In this document: one piece after another, positions 22,590 through 33,170 of the stretch
Layout: the number at the start of each line of letters is the position of its first letter
Position numbering within the stretch: position 1 is the stretch's first letter
Assembly (NCBI GenBank): GCA_012845835.1
Contig: JABAKD010000002.1
Location: 15,261,129-15,325,128 of the forward strand
Origin: Undaria pinnatifida
Taxonomy: Eukaryota > Sar > Phaeophyceae > Laminariales > Alariaceae
DNA: 64,000 bases
Reading direction: 5' to 3'
Notes under the pieces: generated by a model
Databases searched by the model: none
Told to the model about the DNA's origin: nothing
The model's input: only the letters and a program-made list of their open reading frames with translations
Made by a program: the position numbers and the translations under genes

Positions 22590-22830
22590 TCTTATTATCG
22601 CTCTTTTCTCCTCTCAGACTGTGGGTATGGTATCACGTATGTATGTAGTCTCGTCTAGTCTATACCATTAGACTAGATTCAGAAAAAAGGCGCCACAAGA
22701 AGGCGTGACAAGAAGACGATTTGACCGATCTATAGTCCGGTTTTTCTCTTATTATTAATATGAATATTAATAGTAGTACGGACACTCTTACACCGGGTAC
22801 CCCACCGTAGATACTCAATACCGGGTACGT
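22590..22830 (+). repeat. Interspersed repeat 'GGGTATGATATCACG', copy 1
   Basis: Shares TTATCGCTCTT, GACT-GGGTATGGTATCACG, AGGCG-CACAAG and CTTACACCG-GTACCCCACCGTA words, in order, with 55990-56290. Its left part is also shared with the reverse complement of 46530-46705. Confidence 0.55.
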
Positions 22831-22840
22831 TATTGAATAC

Positions 22841-23364
22841 GAGCACTATTATAGATATTGTTAACATAAATAGTATAGTAACTTACTGTAGATTCGTAGA
22901 TCGGCGCTGAGGTTGTACTAAATTCTAGGATTTCCATCAAAGATTGAAGAGAAATACTCCCTTCAAAGTTGCATTACATACTATTACTCCCGAGTAGAAA
23001 GAAGGAAATGACGAAGGAGGATGGAAACGCAAGATATACTTCTTGTACGGCCTACAAGATATATTCGCCTACACTGCTTATTGTACAGTACACGACAGCA
23101 CCTAAGAATTTGGCAGTAAAGCCCCTTTTGTACTGAAAATAGTGAGAGACACGCCCTGCCCCTACGTAAGAATTCCAGCCTGGCCCGAAATGAGAGATTA
23201 TTAACCAGGGTGTCGCATACTGTACTAGTATTAATATGAAATCTATGGAAGTCGTTATTTACTATTTCTCAAGCTATTTATAGCTACTCGCTCTAGCGTA
23301 CGACGCTGTAGTTGCTGTACCTAGTACTGATTATTTGAATGAACGCGCGCTGTTTATATAGCTA
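22841..23364 (+). repeat. Left terminal direct repeat of the YR element
   Basis: Starts GAGCACTATTATAGATATTG and ends CTGTTTATATAGCTA. Confidence 0.9.
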
Positions 23365-23445
23365 ATAGACTAGACTATACTACTGCTCGCATCCGTTGAA
23401 ACCTTGCAGGATGCGGTGGCCGGCGGCGCATCAAGAGCCGAGAAC

Positions 23446-24465
23446 ATGGAGGCCATGGTACAGCAGTTCATGGACAACGTTGGTGATCGGCAGCCGGCTC
23501 CACAGGACAGTGGGGATGCGAGGGAGCGCCAACTCCAGAAGTCGCAATTAACCGACGATGCGGCGCTCTGGAAGAAGATGGCGTCTAGAAAGCATTGGGT
23601 GCTCCGCGGGCGCATACCTCCCATCATTGGCGACTCGGCGGCGGATATTCAGTCCTTCGTAGGCGAGGCCGTCAACGTCACGACGTCAGTGGCTACCCAG
23701 CTCCGCGCGATCAGTGACTTTGACGTTCGTGCGTACGGGCCGCGGGCGGAAGGGATGGTCGACCACCTGCTGATGGTCACTGACCGCCTTGATTTCTTGC
23801 GCCAGGCCCTTGTGGCGGTCCTGTCGGTTGGATTTTCCCTCGATAGCGACGGCGACCGTCACTGCCGGGAGAGGGTGGCAACGATCGATGCCGCCTTCAC
23901 GTCGGCGTCGGCCGACCTACGCCGGCATACCCTGAGCAATATTATCCTACTCTCTGGACCCGCGGCGCGGGCTGTCATGAGCGAGATGGTAAATGACGAT
24001 CTTCACCTGTGGGTCAACGACCTCATGCGATTTGCACAGCAAGTCCGCCCGCCGATGGTGCCCCCTCCGTCCGACTTCACGTTCTCGATGCCGCCTGTGC
24101 CTTCGTTCAAGCGCACGAGCGCCTTTTGCTCTAGCGGGGGAGACGTGCTCAAGCTCGTCGAAGGATTGCACGTCCCCCGCGACAGCCAGGACGGGCCGTC
24201 CAAGAGAAAAAGCAACCCGGCCAGCCCCGGTACACCAAAGAAAAAAATCGCTGCCCAGTGCCGGCAGTTTGCTTCCCTGGGCCGATGCCGGTTCTCCAAC
24301 TGCAAATTCTTGCATTCGGCTCCCCCGGCCGACGCCACTTCACTCGATGCCCTCCGCGACAGTGGCAGTGCGGCGGCGCCGGCTGTTGGGTCGCGGGCGT
24401 TGGCGTTGCGCTCAGAGCCCCGCGGTGGGTCCGGAGGTGGTAGTGGCGGCGCGGGTTCTGGATGA
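23446..24465 (+). CDS. YR element gag-like ORF
   Basis: The frame is 340 codons from the first ATG. The middle is helix-rich without a recognised family. Near the C-terminus a C-x8-C-x4-C-x3-H zinc finger (CRQFASLGRC, then CKFLH) is followed by a Gly/Ser-rich end. DIRS-order elements carry a comparable first ORF thought to bind nucleic acid. Fossil rules apply; given as a part of the element. Confidence 0.7.
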   Translation: MEAMVQQFMDNVGDRQPAPQDSGDARERQLQKSQLTDDAALWKKMASRKHWVLRGRIPPIIGDSAADIQSFVGEAVNVTTSVATQLRAISDFDVRAYGPRAEGMVDHLLMVTDRLDFLRQALVAVLSVGFSLDSDGDRHCRERVATIDAAFTSASADLRRHTLSNIILLSGPAARAVMSEMVNDDLHLWVNDLMRFAQQVRPPMVPPPSDFTFSMPPVPSFKRTSAFCSSGGDVLKLVEGLHVPRDSQDGPSKRKSNPASPGTPKKKIAAQCRQFASLGRCRFSNCKFLHSAPPADATSLDALRDSGSAAAPAVGSRALALRSEPRGGSGGGSGGAGSG

Positions 24466-24785
24466 GGACACGGGCCCTTCCTGTCGGTCGGGCCAACACA
24501 TCGTAGGGGGGCGGCTGCTGAGCGTGCCGTTGGTAAAGCGGCGACGGCGCCGGGGGCCAGCGGGGGAGCGGGGGACCGGCCGGCCACCCAAGGCGTAGGG
24601 GGGGGGCTGCGTGGGCGTGCGTTGGTAGCTCTGGCTGGCGATGGGGGTGTGGGGCGGGCTCGCGCGGCGGTGGCTCCGGGCTCGGTTCCCTTCGAAGAGA
24701 AAGGTACGGTTTCTTGTGTGCGTGTGCGTGATGTGCCGGCTGATTTGCTGCGTGTACAAGGGGCGGTTGTTGGCGTACGGGTGCC

Positions 24786-26944
24786 TTGCGACTCGCTTGG
24801 TTGGATGCTTGGGCGGTTGTGGTGCAGTCGATGGCCGACCAAGGCTCCGCGAGCCTCGGTCATCTCGCATCGGTAAGCTCCTCCCTCTTGAGACAGTGTC
24901 AGGGCAGCGTTGCCCAACTTACGTCCACCATCGGCCCCTCACTGTTTTCGCCGCATATTAACGTGGCTACCGTACGGCACTGGTTTGGATCAGTCAAGAA
25001 ATTTCCCTCTACCCCCTTACTACTTCGCGTGTTGGCGCCGGGCGCACCAGTGGGGGTATCAGGGGGGGGGGATCTGACCGCTGAACTCGCTTATGGTAAT
25101 CACCCAGGAATCGCACAACACGACGTCGCGATCCACAAAAAGATTTGCGAGGACGTCGTGTACGGCCGCGCATTGGCATTTAATCTGCATTTCGCTGGCG
25201 AAATTTTGAGGCTTCGTATTTCACCGCTTAGCGTCGTTCTAGAACCCAAATTTCGAATTATTCACGACCTCACGTTTGCGCGCGCGGGGGGTCGGACCAG
25301 TGTTAACGGTGACACGGATTTTGATTCCGCGCCACCGTCCGAGCTCGGCCACGTGCTTCGTGAGGTTTTACTACGAGTAATGTTTTTGAGACAGACCCAC
25401 GGTAGTAATGCTCGAATCCTCTTGTGCCGTGTGGACGTCAAAGATGCGTTTCGACAGGTTTTGGTTGACCCGGCAGGTGCGCCGGCTTTCGGTTACGTGT
25501 TCGGTGATCGCGTCGTCGTGGATTTACGCTTGCAATTTGGGTGGCGTAATAGCCCGGGGTTTTGGGGGTTGATGGCATCCGCGCTCGAGCATGCTCACAC
25601 CCACTCTACGTTTCAAGGCGCAGATGTTTCCCAACAAGGGGCTGCGGCCGTCGCGCACGTCCGAATTTCCCCGCCGCGGGGGGTTCCAGTGTTGTTTCTA
25701 TCCCGGGCGATTGTCGACCTGTCTCCGGCTCTGGTGGCAACGCCGGGAACTACTTCTTTGTGAGGTATTACGTAGACGATGGCATTCTCGTCGAAGTGCA
25801 ATGGTGGCCGGACGGTCGCCGTTGTTTGCGCGCTGTCCAGTCGCTGGCATCGGACCATTTTCGCTTGTTGGGCGAACGTGGCGTCTCTGATCCACCCCTC
25901 CTGTCCGCCAGAAAAATCACTGACTGGGACACGCAACTGGAGGTGTTGGGTTGGATCATTGACACAGAGGCGCTTACGGTTACGTTGCCGTCCCATAAGC
26001 GCCTCAAGCTGCAAAATCTCCTTGCGGAGTGGCCCTCGTCTCGTACATCTGCTTCAGCGAGGCAGGTGTCGCAGCTCGTTGGCTTCCTTATACATGTCTC
26101 TTTTGCTGTGCGTCCGGGGCGGTTTTTCGTGAACCGTTTGCTGGCTTCGGTGGGTATGCCGCGCATATTTGCCGGAGCCGATTTTGGTTTTCGTACGGCC
26201 TACCCCGGGCGGCGCCTCGTCTTGGGACCCGAGTTTCACGGGGACCTCGAGTTTTGGCGGTGGTTTGTTGAGGAGGGATTGGACGCGCGCGGTGGAACCT
26301 TGTCGGCTCCGATGTATCATTTGCTTGAGCGCCCCTCCCAACGTACTCTATTTTCCGATGCATCCAAAACCGCTGTCGGGGGTTTCTGCCTTGAAACTGG
26401 GGTATACTGGAGATACGATCTTGACGCCGGGGAACGATCTCGCTTTTGTGGGTCGAGCAAGTCAGTTGCAGGCGAGAACGATATATCAATTAACGTCCTC
26501 GAACTGCTAGGTATGGTCGTCTCCGCTTGGGTCCTCGTATCTCTGTGTGCCGAGCGCCCGGCCGCGTTGGGGGACTGCGTGTTGTTGCGTGGCGACAACG
26601 AAGCAGCCGTAGAGTGGGTACGGCGGTGTCGAGGTGGCAAGGAGCCGAGATCGGGCGCGCTGATGCGCCTCCTTGGTGTGCTCGAATTGTCTTCTGGCTG
26701 GCACTTTGACGCGAAACATGTACGGGGTATTTTTAACGTTGCCGCTGACGGTATCTCACGCTGGGATCGCGCTTCCGTCCTCGTTAATCTGCACGCTGTT
26801 CGACCGGATGTTCCGTGGCAGGAGCAAGATCTGGGGGCCGCGGGCATATCCCTATGTACTTCGGTGTTGGCCTCGAACTCATGCGACACGCCATTGCGGC
26901 CTCGTCTGAACGCACTTATCAGGGTCATTTTGGCGCATGGGTAG
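24786..26944 (+). CDS. YR element reverse transcriptase-RNase H region
   Basis: RT palm motifs are visible (CRVDVKDAFRQV, LQFGWRNSPGFW, RYYVDDG), then an RNase H with LFSDASKTAVGGF, LLRGDNEAA and FNVAADGISRWD. The DIRS/Pao/gypsy branch shares this arrangement. The region spans more than one reading frame. I give only the overall extent. Confidence 0.8.
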
Positions 26945-27972
26945 AATATCGGGTACGTTGTGGTTTGCCAGTGTTTCTCGATCGGTGCCGAGACGGCATG
27001 GCTAACGTTTGGCATATGTTTGAGTACGTCGCGTACGCCTTTTCGACCAAGAAATTGCGGTCGGCAACTATTGAGAGCCATTTGTCAGCGATCAAGTTTT
27101 TTCACCGTATTTCGAGAGGTTTCGAGATCGACACCACTCATCCCGTGATTGCTAATGCCCTTAAAGGCGCCGCTCGTTTGCATGCTGACGTTGGCAACCA
27201 GGCAACCGTGCGGCGGCCCGTTTCGTGGGATATGCTGCTCGCGGGCGAGAAACTGATCCCCTCGTGGCGTGCCGGGGGTCGTGTTTTGTGGCTTGCCCTG
27301 TGCGCTTCGTTCTGTCTCTTGACTCGCGCGTCAGAAATGTTTGCGGAAACCCGGTTACGTGTTCACGAGACTTATTGTTTGCGGCGTGCTGATGTTGCCT
27401 TCTTTCGCGGAAATATTCAGCTTACCGTTGCGCAGTGGTCAACAGCAGATCGTGTTGAGGTTCGGTTTCGCGGGTCGAAGGGTGACCAACTGCGGAAAGG
27501 GGCGGTTGTCACGCGTGTGCGAAAGGGTCCGTTGATGCGCGTGGGGGAAGGTGGCGGCGCCGTCGATCTCATGATCGAATTGATGTCTTGTTACTTGTTT
27601 CTTCCCTCTTCGGCCCCCCTGGTTGCGTTTGGCGTCGGTAACGGCAGATGGTCCATGTGGACACAACATCAAGCAACGACAGCTTTGCGGAAAGTGGTTG
27701 CGTTGGCGGGTGTGCGTGCGGAGGAGTACGCCTTGCACTCCCTGAGGATTGGAGGCGCAACGCACTTGTCGGCGGGGGGTGCAACACCGGAGGTGTTGCA
27801 GCGTGAGGGCCGATGGGCGTCCAATGCTTATAAGACGTATGTCCGTAGTCACGGAAAGGACGCCAGTTGGGTAGCAAGTGTTATGTCCCAGGAAGGAATT
27901 AGCGGTGGGGTTCAGCCGGGGCAGGGCACCGAGTGGGGGCGAATTAACCCACCCTTAGATCCGACTAGGTAG
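26890..27972 (+). CDS. YR element tyrosine recombinase
   Basis: An N-terminal SAM-like DNA-binding half (TYQGHFGAWVEYRVRCGL, TIESHLSAIKFFH) is followed by the catalytic half with LTRASEM (first Arg), HSLRIGGATHL (H-x2-R) and GRWASNAYKTYVRSH (Trp and Tyr). The enzyme would integrate a circular DNA intermediate without a staggered cut. Its start overlaps the end of the RNase H region, as is known in DIRS elements. Confidence 0.85.
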   Translation, partial: AIAASSERTYQGHFGAWVEYRVRCGLPVFLDRCRDGMANVWHMFEYVAYAFSTKKLRSATIESHLSAIKFFHRISRGFEIDTTHPVIANALKGAARLHADVGNQATVRRPVSWDMLLAGEKLIPSWRAGGRVLWLALCASFCLLTRASEMFAETRLRVHETYCLRRADVAFFRGNIQLTVAQWSTADRVEVRFRGSKGDQLRKGAVVTRVRKGPLMRVGEGGGAVDLMIELMSCYLFLPSSAPLVAFGVGNGRWSMWTQHQATTALRKVVALAGVRAEEYALHSLRIGGATHLSAGGATPEVLQREGRWASNAYKTYVRSHGKDASWVASVMSQEGISGGVQPGQGTEWGRINPPLDPTR

Positions 27973-28200
27973 GCAAACGCGGAATTACAAAGAAGTGTGT
28001 TATCCAGTGTGCACCCTTCGATTCGCGAGTAGGGGGGGGGCGGGGAGGTGAGACTACATCCGTAATACGGGTCTACTACCAGTTGTGCTGGAGGCTGGCG
28101 TCGAGAGTTCGATGTCGCCAGTTGGTTTGGGAGTTGACTCGTGTATACGGATGTTAGCGGGGGGTTGCCGGCGGGGCAGCCCCGGGGTATTCCCATCTCC

Positions 28201-28360
28201 AACCCCCCTCTCCGGGCGGGGGGTTGCGCATTAATATAATACAACTTCGAAAGCAAAGTGCAAAATGAGCACTATACCCCAACCCCCCTCTCCGGGCGGG
28301 GGGTTGCGCATTAATATAATACAACTTCGAAAGCAAAGTGCAAAATGAGCACTATAATAT
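28201..28360 (+). repeat. 80-bp tandem duplication before the right terminal repeat
   Basis: AACCCCCCTCTCCGGGCGGG through GCAAAATGAGCACTATA occurs at 28201 and 28281. Its end GAGCACTATA merges into the start of the right terminal repeat. Each unit contains the inverted pair CCCCCC/GGGGGG. Confidence 0.9.
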
Positions 28361-28880
28361 ATTATAGATATTGTTAACACAAATAGTCTAGTAACTTACT
28401 GTAGATTCGTAGATCGGCGCTGAGGTTGTACTAAATTCTAGGATTTCCATCAAAGATTGAAGAGAAATACTCCCTTCAAAGTTGCATTACATACTATTAC
28501 TCCCGAGTAGAAAGAAGGAAATGACGAAGGAGGATGGAAACGCAAGATATACTTCTTGTACGGCCTACAGGATATATTCGCCTACACTGCTTATTGTACA
28601 GTACACGACAGCACCTAAGAATTTGGCAGTAAAGCCTCTTTTGTACTGAAAATAGTGAGAGACACGCCCTGCCCCTACGTAAGAATTCCAGCCTGGCCCG
28701 AAATGAGAGATTATTAACCAGGGTGTCGCATACTGTACTAGTATTAATATGAAATCTATGGAAGTCGTTATTTACTATTTCTCAAGCTATTTATAGCTAC
28801 TCGCTCTAGCGTACGACGCTGTAGTTGCTGTACCTAGTAGTACTGATTATTTGAATGAACGCGCGCTGTTTATATAGCTA
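28347..28880 (+). repeat. Right terminal direct repeat of the YR element
   Basis: Near-identical to 22841-23364, with a small length difference at CTAGTAGTACTG and at the left junction. Confidence 0.9.
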
Positions 28881-28952
28881 TTATAATTTTTACTAATAGT
28901 GCGAGGTAAGTCTTGGTTCTGTGTCCTGTAGTAATAAATGTTGATGTCCTCC

Positions 28953-29308
28953 AATGCCACCTGTCTGTTAAGATACGGCCTCGAAAGGCCTGTAAGTATC
29001 CGAATTTGAGATCATTTGGATGGGTTTCGTATGATAAGGTTGGCGTTTTATATTCGGGAAAGTTAGGAAGTAATGCCACCTGTCTGTTAAGATACGGCCT
29101 CGAAAGGCCTGTAAGTATCCGAATTTGAGATCATTTGGATGGGTTTCGTATGATAAGGTTGGCGGTTTATATTCGGGAAAGTTAGGAAGTAATGCCACCT
29201 GTCTGTTAAGATACGGCCTCGAAAGGCCTGTAAGTATCCGAATTTGAGATCATTTGGATGGGTTTCGTATGATAAGGTTGGCGGTTTATATTCGGGGAAG
29301 TTAGGAAT
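28953..29308 (+). repeat. Three 119-bp tandem repeats
   Basis: AATGCCACCTGTCTG starts units at 28953, 29072 and 29191. The units are almost identical, so the amplification is recent. Confidence 0.95.
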
Positions 29309-29309
29309 T

Positions 29310-29335
29310 AGATCGGAGGCACGCGCCTCCGATCT
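29310..29335. repeat. Perfect hairpin
   Basis: AGATCGGAGGC pairs with GCCTCCGATCT around the loop ACGC. It directly follows the 119-bp array. No T-tract follows, so a terminator is not implied. Confidence 0.8.
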
Positions 29336-32300
29336 CAGAAGCCATCCCGGGCTCTGGTGGAAACGAATAAAGCTACGTCTCTACGAAGGAAACGAAAGTG
29401 AGTACTCTCCGAGGACCTGCTCAATTGGCAGACCTGCAGGGGGCACTCTGTGTCCCCCACCTTTAATTTAACATGTGGCGTCGACGGCACATTTAACACA
29501 CCATCGTGGCAGCACACATACATGCTAATATATTCTATCAATAATACATTCTACGAATTACATCGTAAAATATTGTAATACATGGTAACATCTGCTACCT
29601 AGCAATCATATAACTGCAATATAATTGCAATATTATTGCAATATTATTGCAATTAATTTGCAACCTGCAAGTGCGAAGCACGATAACGAACGGGTGCTGA
29701 CCGGAGGAGCGCTTAGATCTGTTTTATGAATACATCTTCCTGACTACGAATAAGGGCGAGCCCTCCCCCCCGCACCACCCGCACACCAGATAGATGCTCA
29801 ACATCAAGAGACACAGCTCTATCTAGACGAGATACATCTGCAGTACAGTAATACTCGACACTCTGATAACAAACAGGGTAAAAACAAAAAACACAGGCTG
29901 GCAGATTCAGGAAATTAATAAATCCGGGATCCTTGCTACTGTTAGTGTACCGTAGAACGCACCCCTCCGAACCAAAACAAGCCAACCAAAAGACCCAGAC
30001 AGAGTGAATACTTAATATGATACTGCATTTCTCCTTAATAGGTGCCCTGTATTGTATGGAATCAAAATTATCCTCGAAAAAGAGCTACAAGGTCGACGGA
30101 TGCCGGCTACAGTGGCGCATGTACTGGCGCGAATTACTCGTAATGCCGGCAACAACAATAAGCACAATGCAATACCAAGCAAGCGCAGCATCTGGAACCA
30201 AAATTGTGCTCGAAATAAGAGTTACCTGGTACAGCATTAGTTACTGGATACTGGATAACCATGGCCGCTATTAATAGCTATAACGAGCTATCATATCTCC
30301 AGTGCTGGATAACCGTACGAAGCGGCTAGCCATAATGCTATACTTCAGTATTGGAGTAAAATGGTAGTGTAATGCTGTAATACTCCACATATTCGGACGG
30401 ATCACCTTGTAGATCATCTACATCCTATATTTGTGGCAGGATCTGTGCAGGATCTGTCCAGTACAGTTCCGAGTCAGGAATGATGACAGCTGTCCTATTA
30501 ATGCTATTATTTAATGCTAATAAACTTAGTAGACTAATAGGTCATGCAGATCACCCGGCTCTCACTATTAATTTTCAGTAGACAACATATATTAATAGCC
30601 CATGCAGATCATATATACCAGGGATCTGCCTTCTCTGGAAGACATAAGATCATCAATAAATCAATAGATCAATATATCATCGATAGGGATATGATATGTC
30701 CGATGTGAGTATGTGATACTCGTAAATGCTAACACCCATAATCGACTACATATGGAATCAACATTATCCTTGAAAGAAGAGCTACAAGGTCAACAAATGA
30801 TGGACAGCATGATGAACAGTGGTGCATCTATAGCCGCGAAGTATGATGTAACGTCGACCATAGTCGAACACAATCGATCACCAGTACTAGGTACCTGGTA
30901 TGCAATCTGGAATCAAAACTACCCCCAGAGGAGAGTTACAAGGTTAGTGACTGCTGGATAGTGGTATGTCAGCCGCGACCTACTCGTAACACCGGCAAGA
31001 ACATCCATAATCCAATACAAGGTATGCAGTATGGAATACCAAGTACCTGGTACAAATCACCAGGGTTTTTCACGGGTTAGGTTGGGTTGGGTCACTTCCT
31101 CACTTCCCTTTTGACGGTTACATAGCCTAACAATGACCCGACCGGACCCGACCAGACCCTTCTTACACCTCCTGACCCGGCCCGATTTCGTCGAGCAAGA
31201 TTTTGTGAACCTGTTGACTAGACTCGCGGGACGGGTCATGGCTACCTAGTGACTACCTACTGATGACCCGACAAAAACCTTCAATGACCAACTCCTAGCA
31301 CAAGACCTGCACAGCCGTGAACGCTGGATAATCCATGACAGCCAAAGCATAACCATAATCCAATTACCAAGACTTAAGTAGTGTGTAGTATGGAATCAAA
31401 ACTATCCTTGAAGAACTCCTAGAATGAACGCTCGATGGTCGTACGAAGCCGAAGCCGAAGCCCTAAGCTATGCATAATGCTGGCAAGGACACAACAAAAT
31501 AGCAGCTCCGCTTCGAGGCATGAGGCCACCCTCTCCACCCGAATAGCCCATGCAGTTATGACATAGTCAAAACAACACCCTATACGATACACCGTCCGTT
31601 TCACTATAGTATACCGGTATACCGGCATCAAGGACACAATAAACGAGCAGCTACGCTACGAGGCATGAGGCCACCCTCTCCACCCAAATAGCCCATGCAC
31701 ACACGGGACACTAAGGTTATGACAGTCGAAACAACACCCTACACGATACACCGTCAGTTTTCACTAGAATGTGCCGGTATACCGCTAATAGTTGCAAGTG
31801 GATGAAGTAGATGAGTATACCAAACAACTCTAGTTAAAGTAGAGGTGCCCGCCGGCACTTGGCGTATCCTTCCGAAAAAAAGAAAATGTTTTATATTAGC
31901 GACATTCTGGCGGTGCTCCCGCACGTGAGCCGTTAGGTCTGTCCCGTCTGCCCCTGGTGGGGTGCACCCATTGTTTTCACCGCCTTAGTATTTAGGCCAC
32001 AGAGCTTCGCATCCATACAAAGGCGGGACGGAGCACGTCGGGTTTTCGCCGAGCAGGGAGAATGGCTCACGCGAAACACCAAGTGCCGTGAGGTGTTCAA
32101 CGAGTCGCACGAAAGGTAACCGTTTGTTAGGCGGACTTAGGCATTTTGTGCTTTACTTTCTTGTCACGGATAACAACTTCGAATGACTGTCCTCGCCAGG
32201 GGGAAGAGAAAAAAAAACAAGAAAAAAAGTAATTGAAGTGCCTCACCCCTCGAAGTGGCGATGTCGATCACATCGTCGTTTCGTCAATCCAAGCCTTGTC

Positions 32301-32924
32301 TTGAAACTCCCAAGATTCAAGATTGAAGGGGGACTAAACACACCGCGGCACATGCTTGGCGCAAGCGTGCCCCGAAAAAAAAAACACGCATACACTAACG
32401 CACGGGCCTCAAAACACTAACCTTGCATGAGTTTTGCCAGCGCACACGCGCACACTGACACTCGGGCGAGCTAAGAACGTGGTACGAGAAGCTCCTCTCA
32501 ATTGACGCAGCGACCATCTAGACGCAACACTCGCAATGTAATCCTCTGTAAGCTAAAAATGAAGTATCTTGTCTGGACTGACAGAAAGACCAGCAACACA
32601 AACCGGTGACACCGAGCTCTGAGCCTCAAAGTAAACTAGTGATGTACGCGCGGCACGGTACCGTACGTAAGCAAGTACCTGGTACCTAACACCTGACACC
32701 GCCGAAGGACAAATCAAATCAACGCTATTAATACTACTGTACATGTCCTAGTTCTCGAACGGCTTCAAAATCATCATACTCAAAATCAGAAACATCAGAA
32801 CCAGAATCATCATCATCCTCATCGGCAGTAAGCAGCAACAACCACCACCATCGCAGCAGCAAAGGCAGAGTATTACCAGGTAAGCTCGAACGGCATCATC
32901 ATCAGCAACAGCAACAGTAGACCC
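29336..32924. other. Intergenic repeats, no supported gene
   Basis: Holds an ATTGCAAT microrepeat (29616-29660) and a degenerate repeat with TGGAATCAAAATTATCC-like and GAGCTACAAGGTC-like words near 30056, 30187, 30750, 30907 and 31391. A ~145-bp duplication lies at 31488-31622 and 31632-31779 (GGCATGAGGCCACCCTCTCC). The 3' flank of the host gene at 32.9 kb lies here; no clear polyadenylation signal could be chosen. Confidence 0.5.
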
Positions 32925-33170
32925 TCACAGGTGCACCTCGGGTCGGTTCCCGGTAAAGGGATTATCGTCCTCAAAATGGCTTCCGAACGACGTTCCTGAG
33001 ATCAAGGGCTCTTCTTCCGAAACAGAGGGTCCGCGCCTGTAGCTGTTCCTTCTTCGTTCTCCGGGCGAGGTCGAGGCGGACAAGGGTGCCATTCTGTTGT
33101 GTGCCAAAACTATCCCCAGTGGTAGAGCGTCGAGAAGGCCCCAGTACACCAGAAGGCCCAGCACATCCCA
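32925..33170 (-). CDS. Exon 6 (last) of the TOM1-like gene
   Basis: Residues 276-356 and stop TGA (32927-32925). It begins WDVLGLLVYWGLLDALPLGI (TM7) after a strong acceptor (TTTCTTTACTTATTTTGCTGTCAG region, 33171-33194). The tail is hydrophilic, Ser/Arg/Glu-rich, with EEEPLI and NPF. It is longer than the plant tail as I remember it. Confidence 0.85.
   Translation of the reverse strand, partial: WDVLGLLVYWGLLDALPLGIVLAHNRMAPLSASTSPGERRRNSYRRGPSVSEEEPLISGTSFGSHFEDDNPFTGNRPEVHL

Larger units (their letters stand above)
22841..28880 (+). mobile_element. Tyrosine-recombinase (DIRS/Ngaro-like) retroelement, nearly whole
   Basis: Direct terminal repeats of ~525 bp (22841-23364 and 28347-28880) bracket a gag-like region with a CCCH finger, RT plus RNase H, and a tyrosine recombinase in place of a DDE integrase. 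This content defines the DIRS order. The terminal repeats differ at only about five places (~1%), so the copy is young. It looks close to whole, with perhaps one or two breaks. Terminal repeats are treated as ends by inference. No target duplication is visible, as expected for YR elements. Confidence 0.88.

Noticed and set aside
23404-23446. Earlier start for the YR element gag-like ORF
   Set aside because: The upstream extension begins at a TTG. The first ATG at 23446 is the more likely start.
28953-29308. CRISPR-like array
   Set aside because: The units are contiguous 119-bp tandem copies without spacers, in a eukaryotic context.
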